Source of the DNA: JAPHSX01 sp041554195 | GTDB taxonomy: Bacteria; Pseudomonadota; Gammaproteobacteria; Thiohalomonadales; Thiohalomonadaceae | Assembly: GCA_041554195.1 (NCBI GenBank) | Contig: JBFFMJ010000002.1 | Coordinates: 248,001-312,000 of the forward strand | DNA: 64,000 nt | Direction of reading: 5' to 3' | Part shown: positions 41,711-50,798 of the stretch, in pieces | Numbering within the stretch: the first letter of the stretch is position 1 | Layout of the letters: every line of letters starts with the position of its first letter | The notes under the pieces: generated by a model | The model's database searches: none | Seen by the model: only the letters and a program-made list of their open reading frames with translations | What the model was told of the DNA's origin: nothing | Program-made: the position numbers and the translations under genes

Positions 41711-42334
41711 TTATCGGCGCTTACGCCCCGGCGGTGATTTTCTTTGGTGGGCGATTTGCTTTGCTGGTGTGTGATGTGTCGGAGCGTCAAGTTCGGCTTC
41801 CTCAATGCGCCATTCACCGCAAGCCAGTCCGTCCAGTGTCCAGGGACCGATGGAGTATCGAATCAGGCGCAGGGTAGGGTGGCCAACCGCGGCAGTCATG
41901 CGCCGCACCTGACGATTTTTACCCTCACGTATGGTCAACTCCAGCCAGCAATCAGGAATACTCTGCCGTACGCGAATGGGGGGCTCTCGCTTCCAAAGCT
42001 GAGCAGGTTCATCAATACGGCGCACCTGTGCGGGGCGGGTCTTCCCATCTTTAAGCTCGACACCGTTTTTCAGCTGCAGCAGGGCCTGCTCATCGGGTTC
42101 GCCCTCTACCTGCACCCAGTAACGTTTGGCCATTTTGTTTTTGGGGTGGGCGATCTGGTACTGTAGTTCACCGCGTTCACTCAATACGACCAGTCCCTCA
42201 CTGTCACGATCCAGGCGTCCTGCAGGATAGAAGGCCTTTTGTGAAATAAAGTCGGCGAGGGTACGCCGTCCCTCGGCATCGGTGAATTGGCAGAGCACGT
42301 CAAAAGGTTTGTTGAAAAGGATGATTCGGGACAT
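41711..42334 (-). CDS. rluE: 23S rRNA pseudouridine synthase (RluE type)
   Basis: 207 residues, lacking an S4 domain, as RluE does. MSRIILFNKPFDVLCQFTD is the start, AGRLDRDSEGLVVLSERGELQ carries the catalytic Asp (about 42), and REGKNRQVRRMTAAVGHPTLRLIRYSIG is the family C-terminal motif. The tail is basic (RKSPPGRKRR). RluE makes pseudouridine 2457. It lies divergently from icd, the same arrangement as in E. coli and Pseudomonas. Confidence 0.9.
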   Translation of the reverse strand: MSRIILFNKPFDVLCQFTDAEGRRTLADFISQKAFYPAGRLDRDSEGLVVLSERGELQYQIAHPKNKMAKRYWVQVEGEPDEQALLQLKNGVELKDGKTRPAQVRRIDEPAQLWKREPPIRVRQSIPDCWLELTIREGKNRQVRRMTAAVGHPTLRLIRYSIGPWTLDGLACGEWRIEEAELDAPTHHTPAKQIAHQRKSPPGRKRR

Positions 42335-42408
42335 AGTTGCAGTGTTTGTGATAGCTAATCCAACAACGGCTAGTCTAGCAGTACGGGGATGGACTGAGAT
42401 AGGTCAAA

Positions 42409-42437
42409 TTCACAGCTATTGCGAACTGGCATATAAT
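42409..42437 (+). promoter_or_regulatory. Sigma-70 promoter of icd
   Basis: TTCACA (42409-42414) and TATAAT (42432-42437) are exactly 17 bases apart. Transcription would start near 42444, giving a leader of about 110 bases before the icd ATG. Confidence 0.75.
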
Positions 42438-42553
42438 ACCTCATTAATGAACTACGGATTGTTGTGGTATTGATATCGTGACATCAAACCTTATTTACTA
42501 AACAGTTGGTGACTCACTTTGAGTCGCGTGGATACACCTAGTCAGGAGCCCCC

Positions 42554-43810
42554 ATGGCATTCGATAAGATCAAGCTTCCTTCAGGCGGCGATAAAATCAG
42601 CGTTAATAACGACCTCTCCCTTAACGTCCCCAATCGCCCCATTATTCCCTTCATTGAGGGTGACGGTATCGGTGTTGATATCACACCGGTAATGAAGCGC
42701 GTGGTCGATGCCGCGGTAGAGAAGGCCTACGGCAGCGAGCGTGGCATCGAATGGATGGAGATCTATGCCGGAGAGAAGGCCAATGCACTCTACGGCGGTG
42801 ATGTCTGGTTGCCGGAGGAGACCTTCGAGGCGGTTAAGGATTATGTGGTATCCATCAAGGGACCACTGACCACCCCGGTAGGCGGCGGTATGCGCTCACT
42901 CAATGTTACTCTGCGCCAGGAGCTGGATCTCTACGTCTGCCTGCGCCCGGTGCGCTATTACGACGGCACCCCCAGCCCGGTGAAAGAGCCGGAGAAGACC
43001 GACATGGTGATCTTCCGCGAAAACTCCGAGGATATCTACGCCGGAATTGAGTGGGCCGCGGGTAGCGACGAGGTAAAGAAGGTGATCGACTTCCTGCAAA
43101 ACGAGATGGGCGTCAGCAAGATCCGTTTTCCCGACACCTCAGGTATCGGCATCAAGCCGGTCTCAGAGGAGGGCACCCGGCGTCTGGTACGCAGGGCGCT
43201 GCAGTACGTTATCGACAACGACCGCGACTCACTTACCCTAGTGCACAAGGGGAACATCATGAAGTTTACCGAGGGGGCCTTTAAGAGCTGGGGCTATGAG
43301 CTGGCGAAGGAAGAGTTCGGTGCCACTGAGATCGATGGTGGTCCGTGGTGCCGCTTTAAGAACCCTAATACGGGCAAGGAAATCATTGTAAAGGATGTCA
43401 TTGCCGATGCCTTCCTGCAACAGATCCTGCTGCGCCCGGCGGAGTACGATGTGATCGCCACCCTTAACCTGAACGGCGACTATGTTTCTGACGCCCTGGC
43501 CGCGCAGGTCGGTGGTATCGGTATCGCTCCCGGTGCCAACCTCTCCGATACCGTCGCCATGTTCGAGGCGACCCACGGCACGGCCCCCAAGTATGCGGGC
43601 AAGGATCAGGTCAACCCCGGCTCCATCATCCTTTCGGCCGAGATGATGTTGCGCCACATGGGCTGGTTTGAGGCGGCAGACCTCATCGTCAAGGGGATGG
43701 AGGGGGCGATTAAGGCGAAGACCGTAACGTATGACTTCGAACGGCTGATGGAGGGGGCGACACTGCTGAGTTGCTCCGCCTTCGGTGAGGCAATGATTGA
43801 ACAGATGTAG
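42554..43810 (+). CDS. icd: NADP-dependent isocitrate dehydrogenase
   Basis: 418 residues, E. coli Icd type. The N-terminal arm is MAFDKIKLPSGGDKISVNN. The substrate loop RENSEDIYAGIEW contains the Ser that IDH kinase phosphorylates in E. coli (RENSEDIYAGIE). The metal-binding region is NLNGDYVSDALAAQVGGIGIAPGANL, and the NADP end is THGTAPKYAGKDQVNPGSIILSAEMMLRHMGW. It makes 2-oxoglutarate in the TCA cycle. Converges with the cold-shock gene, with 9 bases between the stops. Confidence 0.98.
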   Translation: MAFDKIKLPSGGDKISVNNDLSLNVPNRPIIPFIEGDGIGVDITPVMKRVVDAAVEKAYGSERGIEWMEIYAGEKANALYGGDVWLPEETFEAVKDYVVSIKGPLTTPVGGGMRSLNVTLRQELDLYVCLRPVRYYDGTPSPVKEPEKTDMVIFRENSEDIYAGIEWAAGSDEVKKVIDFLQNEMGVSKIRFPDTSGIGIKPVSEEGTRRLVRRALQYVIDNDRDSLTLVHKGNIMKFTEGAFKSWGYELAKEEFGATEIDGGPWCRFKNPNTGKEIIVKDVIADAFLQQILLRPAEYDVIATLNLNGDYVSDALAAQVGGIGIAPGANLSDTVAMFEATHGTAPKYAGKDQVNPGSIILSAEMMLRHMGWFEAADLIVKGMEGAIKAKTVTYDFERLMEGATLLSCSAFGEAMIEQM

Positions 43811-43819
43811 CTTGCGCTT

Positions 43820-44101
43820 TTAGATAAGTGACAGCGGCGGGGCGGTAGAGGAATCGAGCGTCCCGTCGTCCATTTTGATCTCACCGTTTTCATCACGCAG
43901 CGGCTTAAGGTAGGAGGCGGTAAGCCCCTTGGGACCGTAGTAGAGGGAGAATTCCACCCGTTGTCCGTGTTTGAGAGTTTTAAACCCTTCCATATCGATG
44001 GCACTGTGGTGTACGAAGACCTCACTCTTGTCCTCGTCATCCATCATGACAAAGCCGTAGCCCTTGTCATTGTTGAACCATTTCATTACGCCCGTTGCCA
44101 T
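43820..44101 (-). CDS. CspD-like cold-shock-domain protein
   Basis: 93 residues: one cold-shock OB domain (MATGVMKWFNNDKGYGFVMMDDEDKSEVFVHHSAIDMEGFKTLKHGQRVEFSLYYGPKGLTASYLKPL) with RNP1 as KGYGFV and RNP2 as VFVHHS, plus a C-terminal acidic tail of about 25 residues. It lies between icd and clpS, the cspD position in Gammaproteobacteria. CspD of E. coli binds single-stranded DNA and slows replication. The D-K-S insertion between the RNP motifs is slightly unusual. Confidence 0.85.
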   Translation of the reverse strand: MATGVMKWFNNDKGYGFVMMDDEDKSEVFVHHSAIDMEGFKTLKHGQRVEFSLYYGPKGLTASYLKPLRDENGEIKMDDGTLDSSTAPPLSLI

Positions 44102-44255
44102 ACTATTGAAACCATCTCCTGAAACTGAGTATCAAACTTCATATCACCATACTGTATTATGGCAGCTGTTAAAGTTTTCAACATCCGATTAAAATAGTCA
44201 AGTAATAGGCTTGGGATCTTGAAAAACGCCATCATAGATATAGGTAAGAGATGTA

Positions 44256-44612
44256 ATGAGCGGGTTTGATGTAACACCGATGAATACGGGACACGACGAT
44301 GGGGAGCGTAAGGATGATGATCGCGGCCTGGCGGTTGAAGAGAGTAAGCCTGAAGTCAAGCGCCCCCCCATGTACAAGGTGCTATTGTTGAATGATGACT
44401 TTACCCCGATGGAGTTTGTGGTACATATTCTGGAGAAGTTCTTTTCTATGGAAAGGCACAAGGCCACACAGGTCATGCTAGCGGTGCATACCGAGGGTCA
44501 GGGTGTTTGTGGCACCTTTACCCGCGATATTGCTGAGAGCAAGGTAATGCAGGTGAATGACTATGCACGCAAGCACCAGCACCCCTTGTTATGTACGATG
44601 GAAGCTGAATAG
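44256..44612 (+). CDS. clpS: ClpS, N-degron adaptor of ClpAP
   Basis: 118 residues. A disordered acidic N-terminus (about 40 residues) precedes the core KVLLLNDDFTPMEFVVHILEKFFSMERHKATQVMLAVHTEGQGVCGTFTRDIAESKV. NDDFTPMEFV and the MLAVHTEG helix form the pocket for Leu, Phe, Tyr and Trp N-termini. clpA follows after 17 bases. Works with the Aat and Bpt transferases encoded 4 kb downstream. Confidence 0.96.
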   Translation: MSGFDVTPMNTGHDDGERKDDDRGLAVEESKPEVKRPPMYKVLLLNDDFTPMEFVVHILEKFFSMERHKATQVMLAVHTEGQGVCGTFTRDIAESKVMQVNDYARKHQHPLLCTMEAE

Positions 44613-44629
44613 CCGATACGAGGTGTCCG

Positions 44630-46879
44630 ATGTTAAGTAAAGAGCTCGAATATAGCCTGAATCATGCCTTCAAAGAGGCCAGGGATAAGCATCACGAGTT
44701 CATGACCGTGGAGCATCTGTTGCTGGCGCTACTAGATAACCCGACGGCCAATCCTATCCTTGTGGCCTGTGGGGCCAATATCGAAAAACTGCGTCTGGAG
44801 CTGAGCGACTTTATCGATAACAACATCCCGCTGCTCGCTGATGATGAGGAGAGCGAGACTCAGCCCACCCTGGGGTTTCAGCGCGTGATTCAGCGCGCGG
44901 TGTTCCAAGTGCAGTCATCTGAACAGGGTGAGGCGACCGGTGCCAATGCGCTGGTGGCTATTTTTAACGAGAAAGAGTCGCAGGCGGTCTACTTCCTTAA
45001 TAAACAGGATGTCACCCGTCTTGATGTGGTCAACTTCATTGCTCACGGTGCGCACAATGAGGATGCGCCACTGGATGAGACGGCAAAGATGGCGGAGGGC
45101 GGGGCCGAGGAGGCCAGTGCCCTGGACAGCTATGCCACCAACCTTAATGAAATGGCGCGTCAGGGGCGCATCGACCCGCTGATTGGCCGCAAGGAGGAGA
45201 TCGAGCGTACGGTGCAGGTGCTGTGCCGTCGCCGCAAGAACAATCCACTGTTTGTGGGTGAGGCCGGTGTCGGTAAGACCGCCCTGGCCGAGGGGCTGGC
45301 TAAGCGCATCGTTGATGACGAGGTGCCGGAGATCCTCAAACAGAGCACCATCTATTCGCTGGACCTCGGCTCTTTGCTGGCAGGCACCAAGTACCGTGGA
45401 GATTTTGAGAAGCGTCTGAAGGCGGTGCTGGCTCAGCTCAAGCGGGAAAAGGGAGCGGTGCTGTTTATCGACGAAATTCACACCATCATCGGTGCCGGTG
45501 CCGCCTCGGGTGGTGCGATGGATGCCTCCAATCTGCTCAAGCCGGTGCTCGCCTCAGGCGATCTGAAGTGCATCGGTTCCACCACCTACCAGGAGTATCG
45601 CGGCATCTTTGAGAAGGATCACGCCCTGGCGCGTCGCTTCCAGAAGATTGATGTCCCCGAGCCGACGGTCAGCGAGACGATTCAGATCCTGGAGGGGCTC
45701 AAGTCCCGCTTCGAGGAGCACCACGAGGTCAAATATACCCGCCCGGCACTCAAAGAGGCGGCTGAACTGGCCGAGCGTTATATCAATGAACGGCAGCTGC
45801 CCGACAAGGCGATCGATGTCATCGATGAGGCGGGGGCGCGTCAGCGCCTACAGCCAGCCTCCAAACGCAAGAAGACTATTGGCGTGAAAGAGATCGAAGA
45901 GGTGATTGCCAAGATGGCACGCATCCCGCCGAAGAGCGTCAACAGCTCTGACAAGGAGAGCCTGCGCACGCTGGAGCGTGATCTTAAATTGATGATCTAC
46001 GGTCAGGATGAGGCCATCGATGTGCTCTCCACCGCGATCAAGATGTCCCGTGCCGGCCTCGGTAATGAGCAGCGGCCCATCGGCTCCTTCCTCTTCGCCG
46101 GCCCCACCGGCGTGGGCAAGACCGAGGTGACACGCCAGCTCTCCAAGAGTATGGGTATCGAACTGATCCGCTTCGATATGTCCGAGTACATGGAGCGCCA
46201 CACCGTCTCACGTCTCATCGGTGCGCCTCCTGGCTATGTCGGTTATGACCAGGGCGGCCTGTTGACCGAGGCGATCAACAAGCATCCCCATGCGGTGTTG
46301 CTGCTCGATGAAATTGAAAAGGCGCATCCCGAGGTCTTTAACCTGCTGCTGCAGGTGATGGACCACGGCACCCTGACCGATAACAACGGGCGCAAGGCCG
46401 ACTTTCGCAATGTGATCATCGTGATGACCACCAATTTGGGGGCCGACCAGCTGGCACGTCGCTCCATCGGCTTTACCGAGCAGGACAACTCCACCGATGG
46501 TATCGAGGTGATCAACAAGCACTTCACACCGGAGTTCCGCAATCGCCTGGATGCGGTGATTCAGTTCAAGCCACTCAGCGCTGAGGTGATTAACAGCGTG
46601 GTAGACAAGTTCCTGATGGAGCTGGAGACGCAGCTTGAGGAGAAGGGGGTAGCTATTGAGGTGGATGGTGCGGCCCGCGCCTGGCTGGCTGAACACGGCT
46701 TCGAGCCGACCATGGGGGCACGCCCGATGGCTCGGGTGATCAAGGAGAAGATCAAAAAGCCGTTGGCCGAAGAGCTGCTGTTCGGTGCGCTGGAGGGCGG
46801 CGGCCATGTGCTGGTGAGTGCCGAGAAGGGGGAGCTGACCTTCGACTTCGAGAACACGACGGAGACGGTTGAACCCTGA
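44630..46879 (+). CDS. clpA: ClpA, ATP-dependent unfoldase of ClpAP
   Basis: 749 residues. An N-domain with two Clp repeats (1-145) binds ClpS. D1 has Walker A GEAGVGKTALAEGLAKR (about 213) and Walker B VLFIDEIHT. D2 has GPTGVGKTEVTRQLSK (about 491) and VLLLDEIEKAHPEV. The ClpP-docking loop IGFTEQDN is close to the usual IGL/F-type tripeptide. It feeds N-degron and SsrA-tagged proteins to ClpP. A strong terminator follows. Confidence 0.97.
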   Translation: MLSKELEYSLNHAFKEARDKHHEFMTVEHLLLALLDNPTANPILVACGANIEKLRLELSDFIDNNIPLLADDEESETQPTLGFQRVIQRAVFQVQSSEQGEATGANALVAIFNEKESQAVYFLNKQDVTRLDVVNFIAHGAHNEDAPLDETAKMAEGGAEEASALDSYATNLNEMARQGRIDPLIGRKEEIERTVQVLCRRRKNNPLFVGEAGVGKTALAEGLAKRIVDDEVPEILKQSTIYSLDLGSLLAGTKYRGDFEKRLKAVLAQLKREKGAVLFIDEIHTIIGAGAASGGAMDASNLLKPVLASGDLKCIGSTTYQEYRGIFEKDHALARRFQKIDVPEPTVSETIQILEGLKSRFEEHHEVKYTRPALKEAAELAERYINERQLPDKAIDVIDEAGARQRLQPASKRKKTIGVKEIEEVIAKMARIPPKSVNSSDKESLRTLERDLKLMIYGQDEAIDVLSTAIKMSRAGLGNEQRPIGSFLFAGPTGVGKTEVTRQLSKSMGIELIRFDMSEYMERHTVSRLIGAPPGYVGYDQGGLLTEAINKHPHAVLLLDEIEKAHPEVFNLLLQVMDHGTLTDNNGRKADFRNVIIVMTTNLGADQLARRSIGFTEQDNSTDGIEVINKHFTPEFRNRLDAVIQFKPLSAEVINSVVDKFLMELETQLEEKGVAIEVDGAARAWLAEHGFEPTMGARPMARVIKEKIKKPLAEELLFGALEGGGHVLVSAEKGELTFDFENTTETVEP

Positions 46880-46898
46880 GTCACTTTTCTCCAGACAA

Positions 46899-46935
46899 CA
46901 AAAAAACGCCCGGTTTTGATGCCGGGCGTTTTTGT
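46899..46935. terminator. Terminator between clpA and infA
   Basis: CAAAAAAACGCCCGG and CCGGGCGTTTTTG form a stem with A and T runs on both sides, serving both converging genes. Confidence 0.92.
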
Positions 46936-46946
46936 TTGAGCGCGTA

Positions 46947-47165
46947 TTAGCGGGCGCGGAAGGTGATGCGGCCCTTGCTCAGGTCGTAAGGAGTCAGCTG
47001 TACGGTAACCTTGTCACCGGTGAGGATGCGGATATAGTGCTTACGCATCTTGCCGGAGATATGAGCGGTAACGACGTGGCCGTTCTCCAGCTCTACCCGG
47101 AATGTGGTGTTAGGGAGGGTCTCAACAACCGTCCCTTCCATTTCAATACCTTCTTCTTTTGCCAT
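46947..47165 (-). CDS. infA: Translation initiation factor IF-1
   Basis: 72 residues, the exact IF-1 length: MAKEEGIEMEGTVVETLPNTTFRVELENGHVVTAHISGKMRKHYIRILTGDKVTVQLTPYDLSKGRITFRAR, a single OB fold with the conserved SGKMRKHYIRI and DLSKGRI. It covers the ribosomal A site during initiation. The place beside clpA is the usual one in Gammaproteobacteria. Confidence 0.98.
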   Translation of the reverse strand: MAKEEGIEMEGTVVETLPNTTFRVELENGHVVTAHISGKMRKHYIRILTGDKVTVQLTPYDLSKGRITFRAR

Positions 47166-47324
47166 GCAGGTTTATGCTCTCTTTGACGGATTAGGGGGCG
47201 CTCGGCAGGCGCTAAAATTAGCGCGATATCATGCACTATTTTGCCGAAAATTTCAAAGAGAATCACACCTCGCGGCTGTTTTGCGAAGTGTGCAGACAAA
47301 TCCCAGGCGTCGTTGCTCGTCCGG

Positions 47325-47558
47325 CTAAATAGCCTTACGTTGCCAGGGCAGGTGCGTCCATACCACATGCGGGTGGATCACTTCGGAGGTGATCATGATC
47401 TCCATCCCCAACAATTTGACGATATCGTCGAGCTGCGTCTCATTATCAAGCTGTTCACGGAGAAATTTCAGGTGGGAAGGATTAAGGTAGAGCAGGTTGG
47501 GGTGTATGCCGTGTTCTTTTTCAAAGTCACGTGCTAAACGGTAGATAAAGCTCAACAT
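47325..47558 (-). CDS. Small conserved-looking protein in the N-degron neighbourhood
   Basis: A 77-residue soluble protein, not recognised. Sequence MLSFIYRLARDFEKEHGIHPNLLYLN continues into a helical middle (LKFLREQLDNETQLDDIVKLLGMEI) and a C-terminal strand region IMITSEVIHPHVVWTHLPWQRK. A good ribosome site (AGGAG, 8 bases before the ATG) and balanced amino acid use support a real gene. It lies between infA and bpt on the same strand, 153 bases after bpt. No function can be assigned. Confidence 0.65.
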   Translation of the reverse strand: MLSFIYRLARDFEKEHGIHPNLLYLNPSHLKFLREQLDNETQLDDIVKLLGMEIMITSEVIHPHVVWTHLPWQRKAI

Positions 47559-47711
47559 GGTGCGGCTCCTCTAGCGACGGGTTAATTTACCCTTTAAATT
47601 CCAGTATTAGTCAAATTACGGTTATTTCCACTTCACAGCGCCCTATTTGCACTATTTATGTGCAGCATGTGAACTATGTCACGAAAAGGCATGGGGTTAA
47701 TTAACACGGTA

Positions 47712-48440
47712 TCAAGGGTTATTGCAGGGCCGCCAGCGGCCATCACGTAGCTGCTCTAACGGTTGATAACGCACCTTATAGGCCATTTTGGGGCTCTCGT
47801 GAATCAGGTAACCGAGATAGACATAAGGCAGCTGACGCCGTTTTGCCTCCTCCACCATTGATAGCACGGCAAAGACACCGAGGCCTCGCTTCCCTTCGGC
47901 GGGATCGAAGAAGGTATAGACCGCCGAGAGGCCGCTGGCCAGCGCATCGACCACGGCCAGGGCAATGGCACGTCCCTCCAGCAGGAACTCGATAAAGAAG
48001 GTGTCACTCCAGTCACAGAGGAAGAAGCGCTCCACCTCCTGCTTGCTCTCCACGTTCATTGAGCCATCAGGGTGTCGTGATCGGATATAGCGCTGGTAGA
48101 GTGTTATATGTTCTTCAGTGAAGGCCCCTTCAATTACGCGTATCTCAAGGTCACTGTTAGCTTTGGTGTTACGCCGTTGGCTGCGATCCGGCTTAAATGT
48201 ATCGACCACGATACGTGTTGGGATGCAGGCCTGACACTCGGGACAGCGCGGGGTATAGACCAGGCCACCGCTACGGCGAAAGCCCATGTCCGAGAGCGTA
48301 CTGTAGGTGAGGTGATCCAGGCTGCGATCCGGGTCGGCAAATAGCGTGACCGCCTGTCGCCCCTCCAGGTAGCTGCAATCGTGTGGAGCCGTGATGAAGA
48401 ACTTCAGATCATCGGGAAAGCTGGAGTTATGTTGACTCAT
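47712..48440 (-). CDS. bpt: Leucyl/arginyl-tRNA--protein transferase, bacterial Bpt type
   Basis: 242 residues. The N-terminus has CSYLEGRQAVTLFADPD, and the Cys cluster is YTPRCPECQACIPTRI (about 59-75), as in bacterial homologues of eukaryotic ATE1. The central YRRYIRSRHPDG-type helix (LYQRYIRSRHPDGSM) and YVYLGYLIHESPKMAYKVRYQPLEQL form the GNAT-like C-terminal domain. It attaches leucine to proteins starting with Asp or Glu, making them ClpS targets. It starts three bases after aat on the same strand. Confidence 0.93.
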   Translation of the reverse strand: MSQHNSSFPDDLKFFITAPHDCSYLEGRQAVTLFADPDRSLDHLTYSTLSDMGFRRSGGLVYTPRCPECQACIPTRIVVDTFKPDRSQRRNTKANSDLEIRVIEGAFTEEHITLYQRYIRSRHPDGSMNVESKQEVERFFLCDWSDTFFIEFLLEGRAIALAVVDALASGLSAVYTFFDPAEGKRGLGVFAVLSMVEEAKRRQLPYVYLGYLIHESPKMAYKVRYQPLEQLRDGRWRPCNNP

Positions 48441-48443
48441 TCG

Positions 48444-49187
48444 CTACCACTCCGTGGCAATGGCATCATCCAGTTGCCACGGTCCCTGATGAACCTCAAA
48501 CGGCTCACAGTGCTGATCAAGCAGCGTAAGAAAGTTCTCTCGCGGGATATCGACCGCCCCCAGACTGGCAAGGTGGTCGGTATGCACTTGGCAATCAATC
48601 AGGGCAAACTCCCAGGCCGTGAGCTGTTTCACCAGATGGGCAAAGCCGATCTTTGAGGCGTCGCTGCGACGGGCGAACATCGACTCACCAAAAAAGACCT
48701 TGCCCATGCTCACCCCGTAGAGACCGCCCACCAGATCTTCGCCCTCCCAGCATTCCACCGAGTGAGCAAAACCGATGCGATGCAGGGCGATATAGGCCTG
48801 TTTCATCTCCTCGGTGATCCAGGTGCCGCTCTGGCTGCCGTCTTTATCGAGACGCGACTCACTACAGGCCGCAATCACCTGCGCAAAGGCGGTGTCCAGG
48901 GTGACGCGAAAGCGGCGCTTACGCAGGCTCTTTTGCAGACTACGTGAGATCTTCAACTGTTCGGGAAAGAGCACGGCACGCGGGTTGGGGCTCCACCATA
49001 GAATGGGTTCGCCCTCACTGTACCAGGGGAAGATCCCCTGGCGGTAGGCATTTAAGAGACGGGCAGGGGAGAGATCGCCACCCACAGCCAACAGGCCATC
49101 GGGCTCTTCAAGGGCAAAGGTGGGGTCGGGAAATTGGGCCGGATCGCTATCCGGTTCGAGCCAGTACGGCCCGTCAGATTCATGCAT
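48444..49187 (-). CDS. aat: Leucyl/phenylalanyl-tRNA--protein transferase
   Basis: 247 residues. Family motifs: LEEPDGLLAVGGDLSPARLLNAYRQGIFPWYSEGEPILWWSPNPRAVLFPE (about 27-76), GTWITEEMKQAYIALHRIGFAHSVECWEGEDLVGGLYGVSMGKVFFGESMFAR and FALIDCQVHTDHLASLGAVDIPRENF. It adds Leu or Phe to proteins starting with Lys, Arg or Met, feeding ClpS-ClpAP. It lies two bases after the FemAB-like gene, so three GNAT-fold transferases are in one minus-strand operon. Confidence 0.96.
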   Translation of the reverse strand: MHESDGPYWLEPDSDPAQFPDPTFALEEPDGLLAVGGDLSPARLLNAYRQGIFPWYSEGEPILWWSPNPRAVLFPEQLKISRSLQKSLRKRRFRVTLDTAFAQVIAACSESRLDKDGSQSGTWITEEMKQAYIALHRIGFAHSVECWEGEDLVGGLYGVSMGKVFFGESMFARRSDASKIGFAHLVKQLTAWEFALIDCQVHTDHLASLGAVDIPRENFLTLLDQHCEPFEVHQGPWQLDDAIATEW

Positions 49188-49189
49188 CG

Positions 49190-50332
49190 TTATCGGTCGT
49201 CACGTTTATAGGGTAAATGGCCCTTCAATTCATCCATATACTCCTGCATCGCCTGGTGTTCATGCGCTAGGTAGTTCTTCACGGCGTCGGCAAACTGCGG
49301 GTTGGCCAGCCAGTGGGCCGACCAGGTTGGCACCGGTTCAAAGCCGCGCCCCACCTTATGTTCACCCTGTGCCCCTGGCTCAAAACGGCTCAAACCGTGG
49401 GCGATGCAGTAATCAATGCCCTGATAGTAACAGAGTTCGAAGTGCAGGCTGTGAAACTCCTCCCGGCAACCCCAGTGCCTGCCATAGAGAATGTCCTTGG
49501 AGCGAAGGGAGAGGGCGGCGGCGACATACTCACCCTGATGTTTCGCCATCACCAGTACGATATTATCGGGCAGTTCCTTACCCAGATGGCGAAAAAATCC
49601 CTCGTTCAACGTGGCGTAGCCCCAATGTTTGTCGAAGGTGGCGAGGTAGAAGCGGGTGAAGGTTTTCCACTGCTCAGCGGTGGCCTGGTGACCATCAAGC
49701 ACCTCAATCTCAATATCCTGTTCGATAACCCGACGACGTTCTCGCTTGAGTTTCTTTCTCTTGCTGGCGGTGAAGGTGGACAGATAGTGATCAAAATTGT
49801 CGTAATCACGGTTAAACCAGTGAAACTGGGTACCGGTGCGGCGCATCATCTGTAACGACTCTAGTACCGATGTGTCCTCCTCATCGGTGAACAGAATATG
49901 CAGCGATGAAAGCTTTTCCGTCTTTGCGTAGTCCAGTGCCGCCTCTCCCAGAAGCCGCTTTACCTGAGCCCTGTCGGCACCATCAGCCACCAGCAACCTG
50001 GGGCCAGTAACCGGTGAGTAAGGGCTGCTGCTGACCACTTTTGGATAATAGCTCAGCCCTGCTCGTTGGTAGGCATCGGCCCAGCTCCAGTCAAAGACAA
50101 ACTCGCCATAGGAGTTGTCCTTAAGGTAGAGCGGCATCGCACCAAGCAACATGCCATCTTTCTCCACGAGGAGGTGGCGTGGATGCCAGCCCCACTTTTC
50201 ACCGACGCAAGAGTGGTTTTCCAGAGCCAAAAGAAATTCATGACGAATGAAAGGGTTATCTATTCCCCCCTCAAGACTGTTCCATAGTTCGGCAGAAATC
50301 TGATTTATCTGGGTTATAACTCGAGATTGCAT
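49190..50332 (-). CDS. FemAB-like/DUF482 GNAT-family transferase
   Basis: 380 residues from the ATG at 50332 (MQSRVITQINQISAELWNSL), with an AGGGG site; the open frame extends 52 codons higher but looks non-coding. Motifs of the COG3146 family: NPFIRHEFLLALENHSCVGEKWGWHPRHLLVE, GAMPLYLKDNSYGEFVFDWSWADAYQRAGLSYYPKVVSSSPYSPVTGPRLL, AALSLRSKDILYGRHWGCREEFHSLHFELCYYQGIDYCIAHGLSRFEPGAQGEHKVGRGFEP. This is a double-GNAT fold like FemX and Aat. The substrate is unknown; transfer from an aminoacyl-tRNA or acyl-CoA is possible. First gene of the aat-bpt operon, with a 2-base gap. Confidence 0.88.
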   Translation of the reverse strand: MQSRVITQINQISAELWNSLEGGIDNPFIRHEFLLALENHSCVGEKWGWHPRHLLVEKDGMLLGAMPLYLKDNSYGEFVFDWSWADAYQRAGLSYYPKVVSSSPYSPVTGPRLLVADGADRAQVKRLLGEAALDYAKTEKLSSLHILFTDEEDTSVLESLQMMRRTGTQFHWFNRDYDNFDHYLSTFTASKRKKLKRERRRVIEQDIEIEVLDGHQATAEQWKTFTRFYLATFDKHWGYATLNEGFFRHLGKELPDNIVLVMAKHQGEYVAAALSLRSKDILYGRHWGCREEFHSLHFELCYYQGIDYCIAHGLSRFEPGAQGEHKVGRGFEPVPTWSAHWLANPQFADAVKNYLAHEHQAMQEYMDELKGHLPYKRDDR

Positions 50333-50569
50333 AAAAACCCCTGATAGGACATAGGTGTAATATTGGGTGCCCCTATGATGAATTCTAGATACCGTTTGGC
50401 CTTTTAGTTTTACATAAGTTGTATGGTTGTTACGCGTGCTCGATATATAGCGATGAGATGCGTTGTATTTTGTGAACGGTGTCACCATTTATCAATTATC
50501 TGTATTCCATAAAGTAACAGTTTCTGTTGCTCGATAATGTCTGGTATCTGGATCTAGTCACTGGGACGG

Positions 50570-50761
50570 ATGACACATGAGGACTTTATTGATATCAATG
50601 GTGCGGCAGAGGCCGTAACTTTACTTAACAATATCAGTGAGGTTATTACCAACTACAACAATATGGGTCCCCAGATTGCCGCTGCCGTTTTTATACCGGC
50701 CTTCTTGTCTTGTGCTAGTGTCCGCCTCAATTCAATCTATACTGACTATACCCTCACTTAG
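50570..50761 (+). CDS. Doubtful 63-residue ORF
   Basis: MTHEDFIDINGAAEAVTLLN begins a frame of 63 codons with GGGA 5 bases before the ATG, which is close for a ribosome site. The sequence is not recognised and its end (SCASVRLNSIYTDYTLT) is not protein-like. It may be chance or a decayed gene. Confidence 0.25.
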   Translation: MTHEDFIDINGAAEAVTLLNNISEVITNYNNMGPQIAAAVFIPAFLSCASVRLNSIYTDYTLT

Positions 50762-50768
50762 TAAGTGG

Positions 50769-50798
50769 TTGACAAAATAAGTGGGGTAAATGTATTGT
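50769..50798 (+). promoter_or_regulatory. Sigma-70 promoter of the bacteriohemerythrin gene
   Basis: TTGACA (50769-50774), an 18-base spacer and TATTGT (50793-50798). Start near 50805, about 80 bases before the ATG at 50885. Confidence 0.6.

Noticed and set aside
47166..47324. tRNA gene between infA and the 77-residue gene (often found near infA)
   Set aside because: No cloverleaf or GTTCRA-type T-loop could be folded in this stretch.
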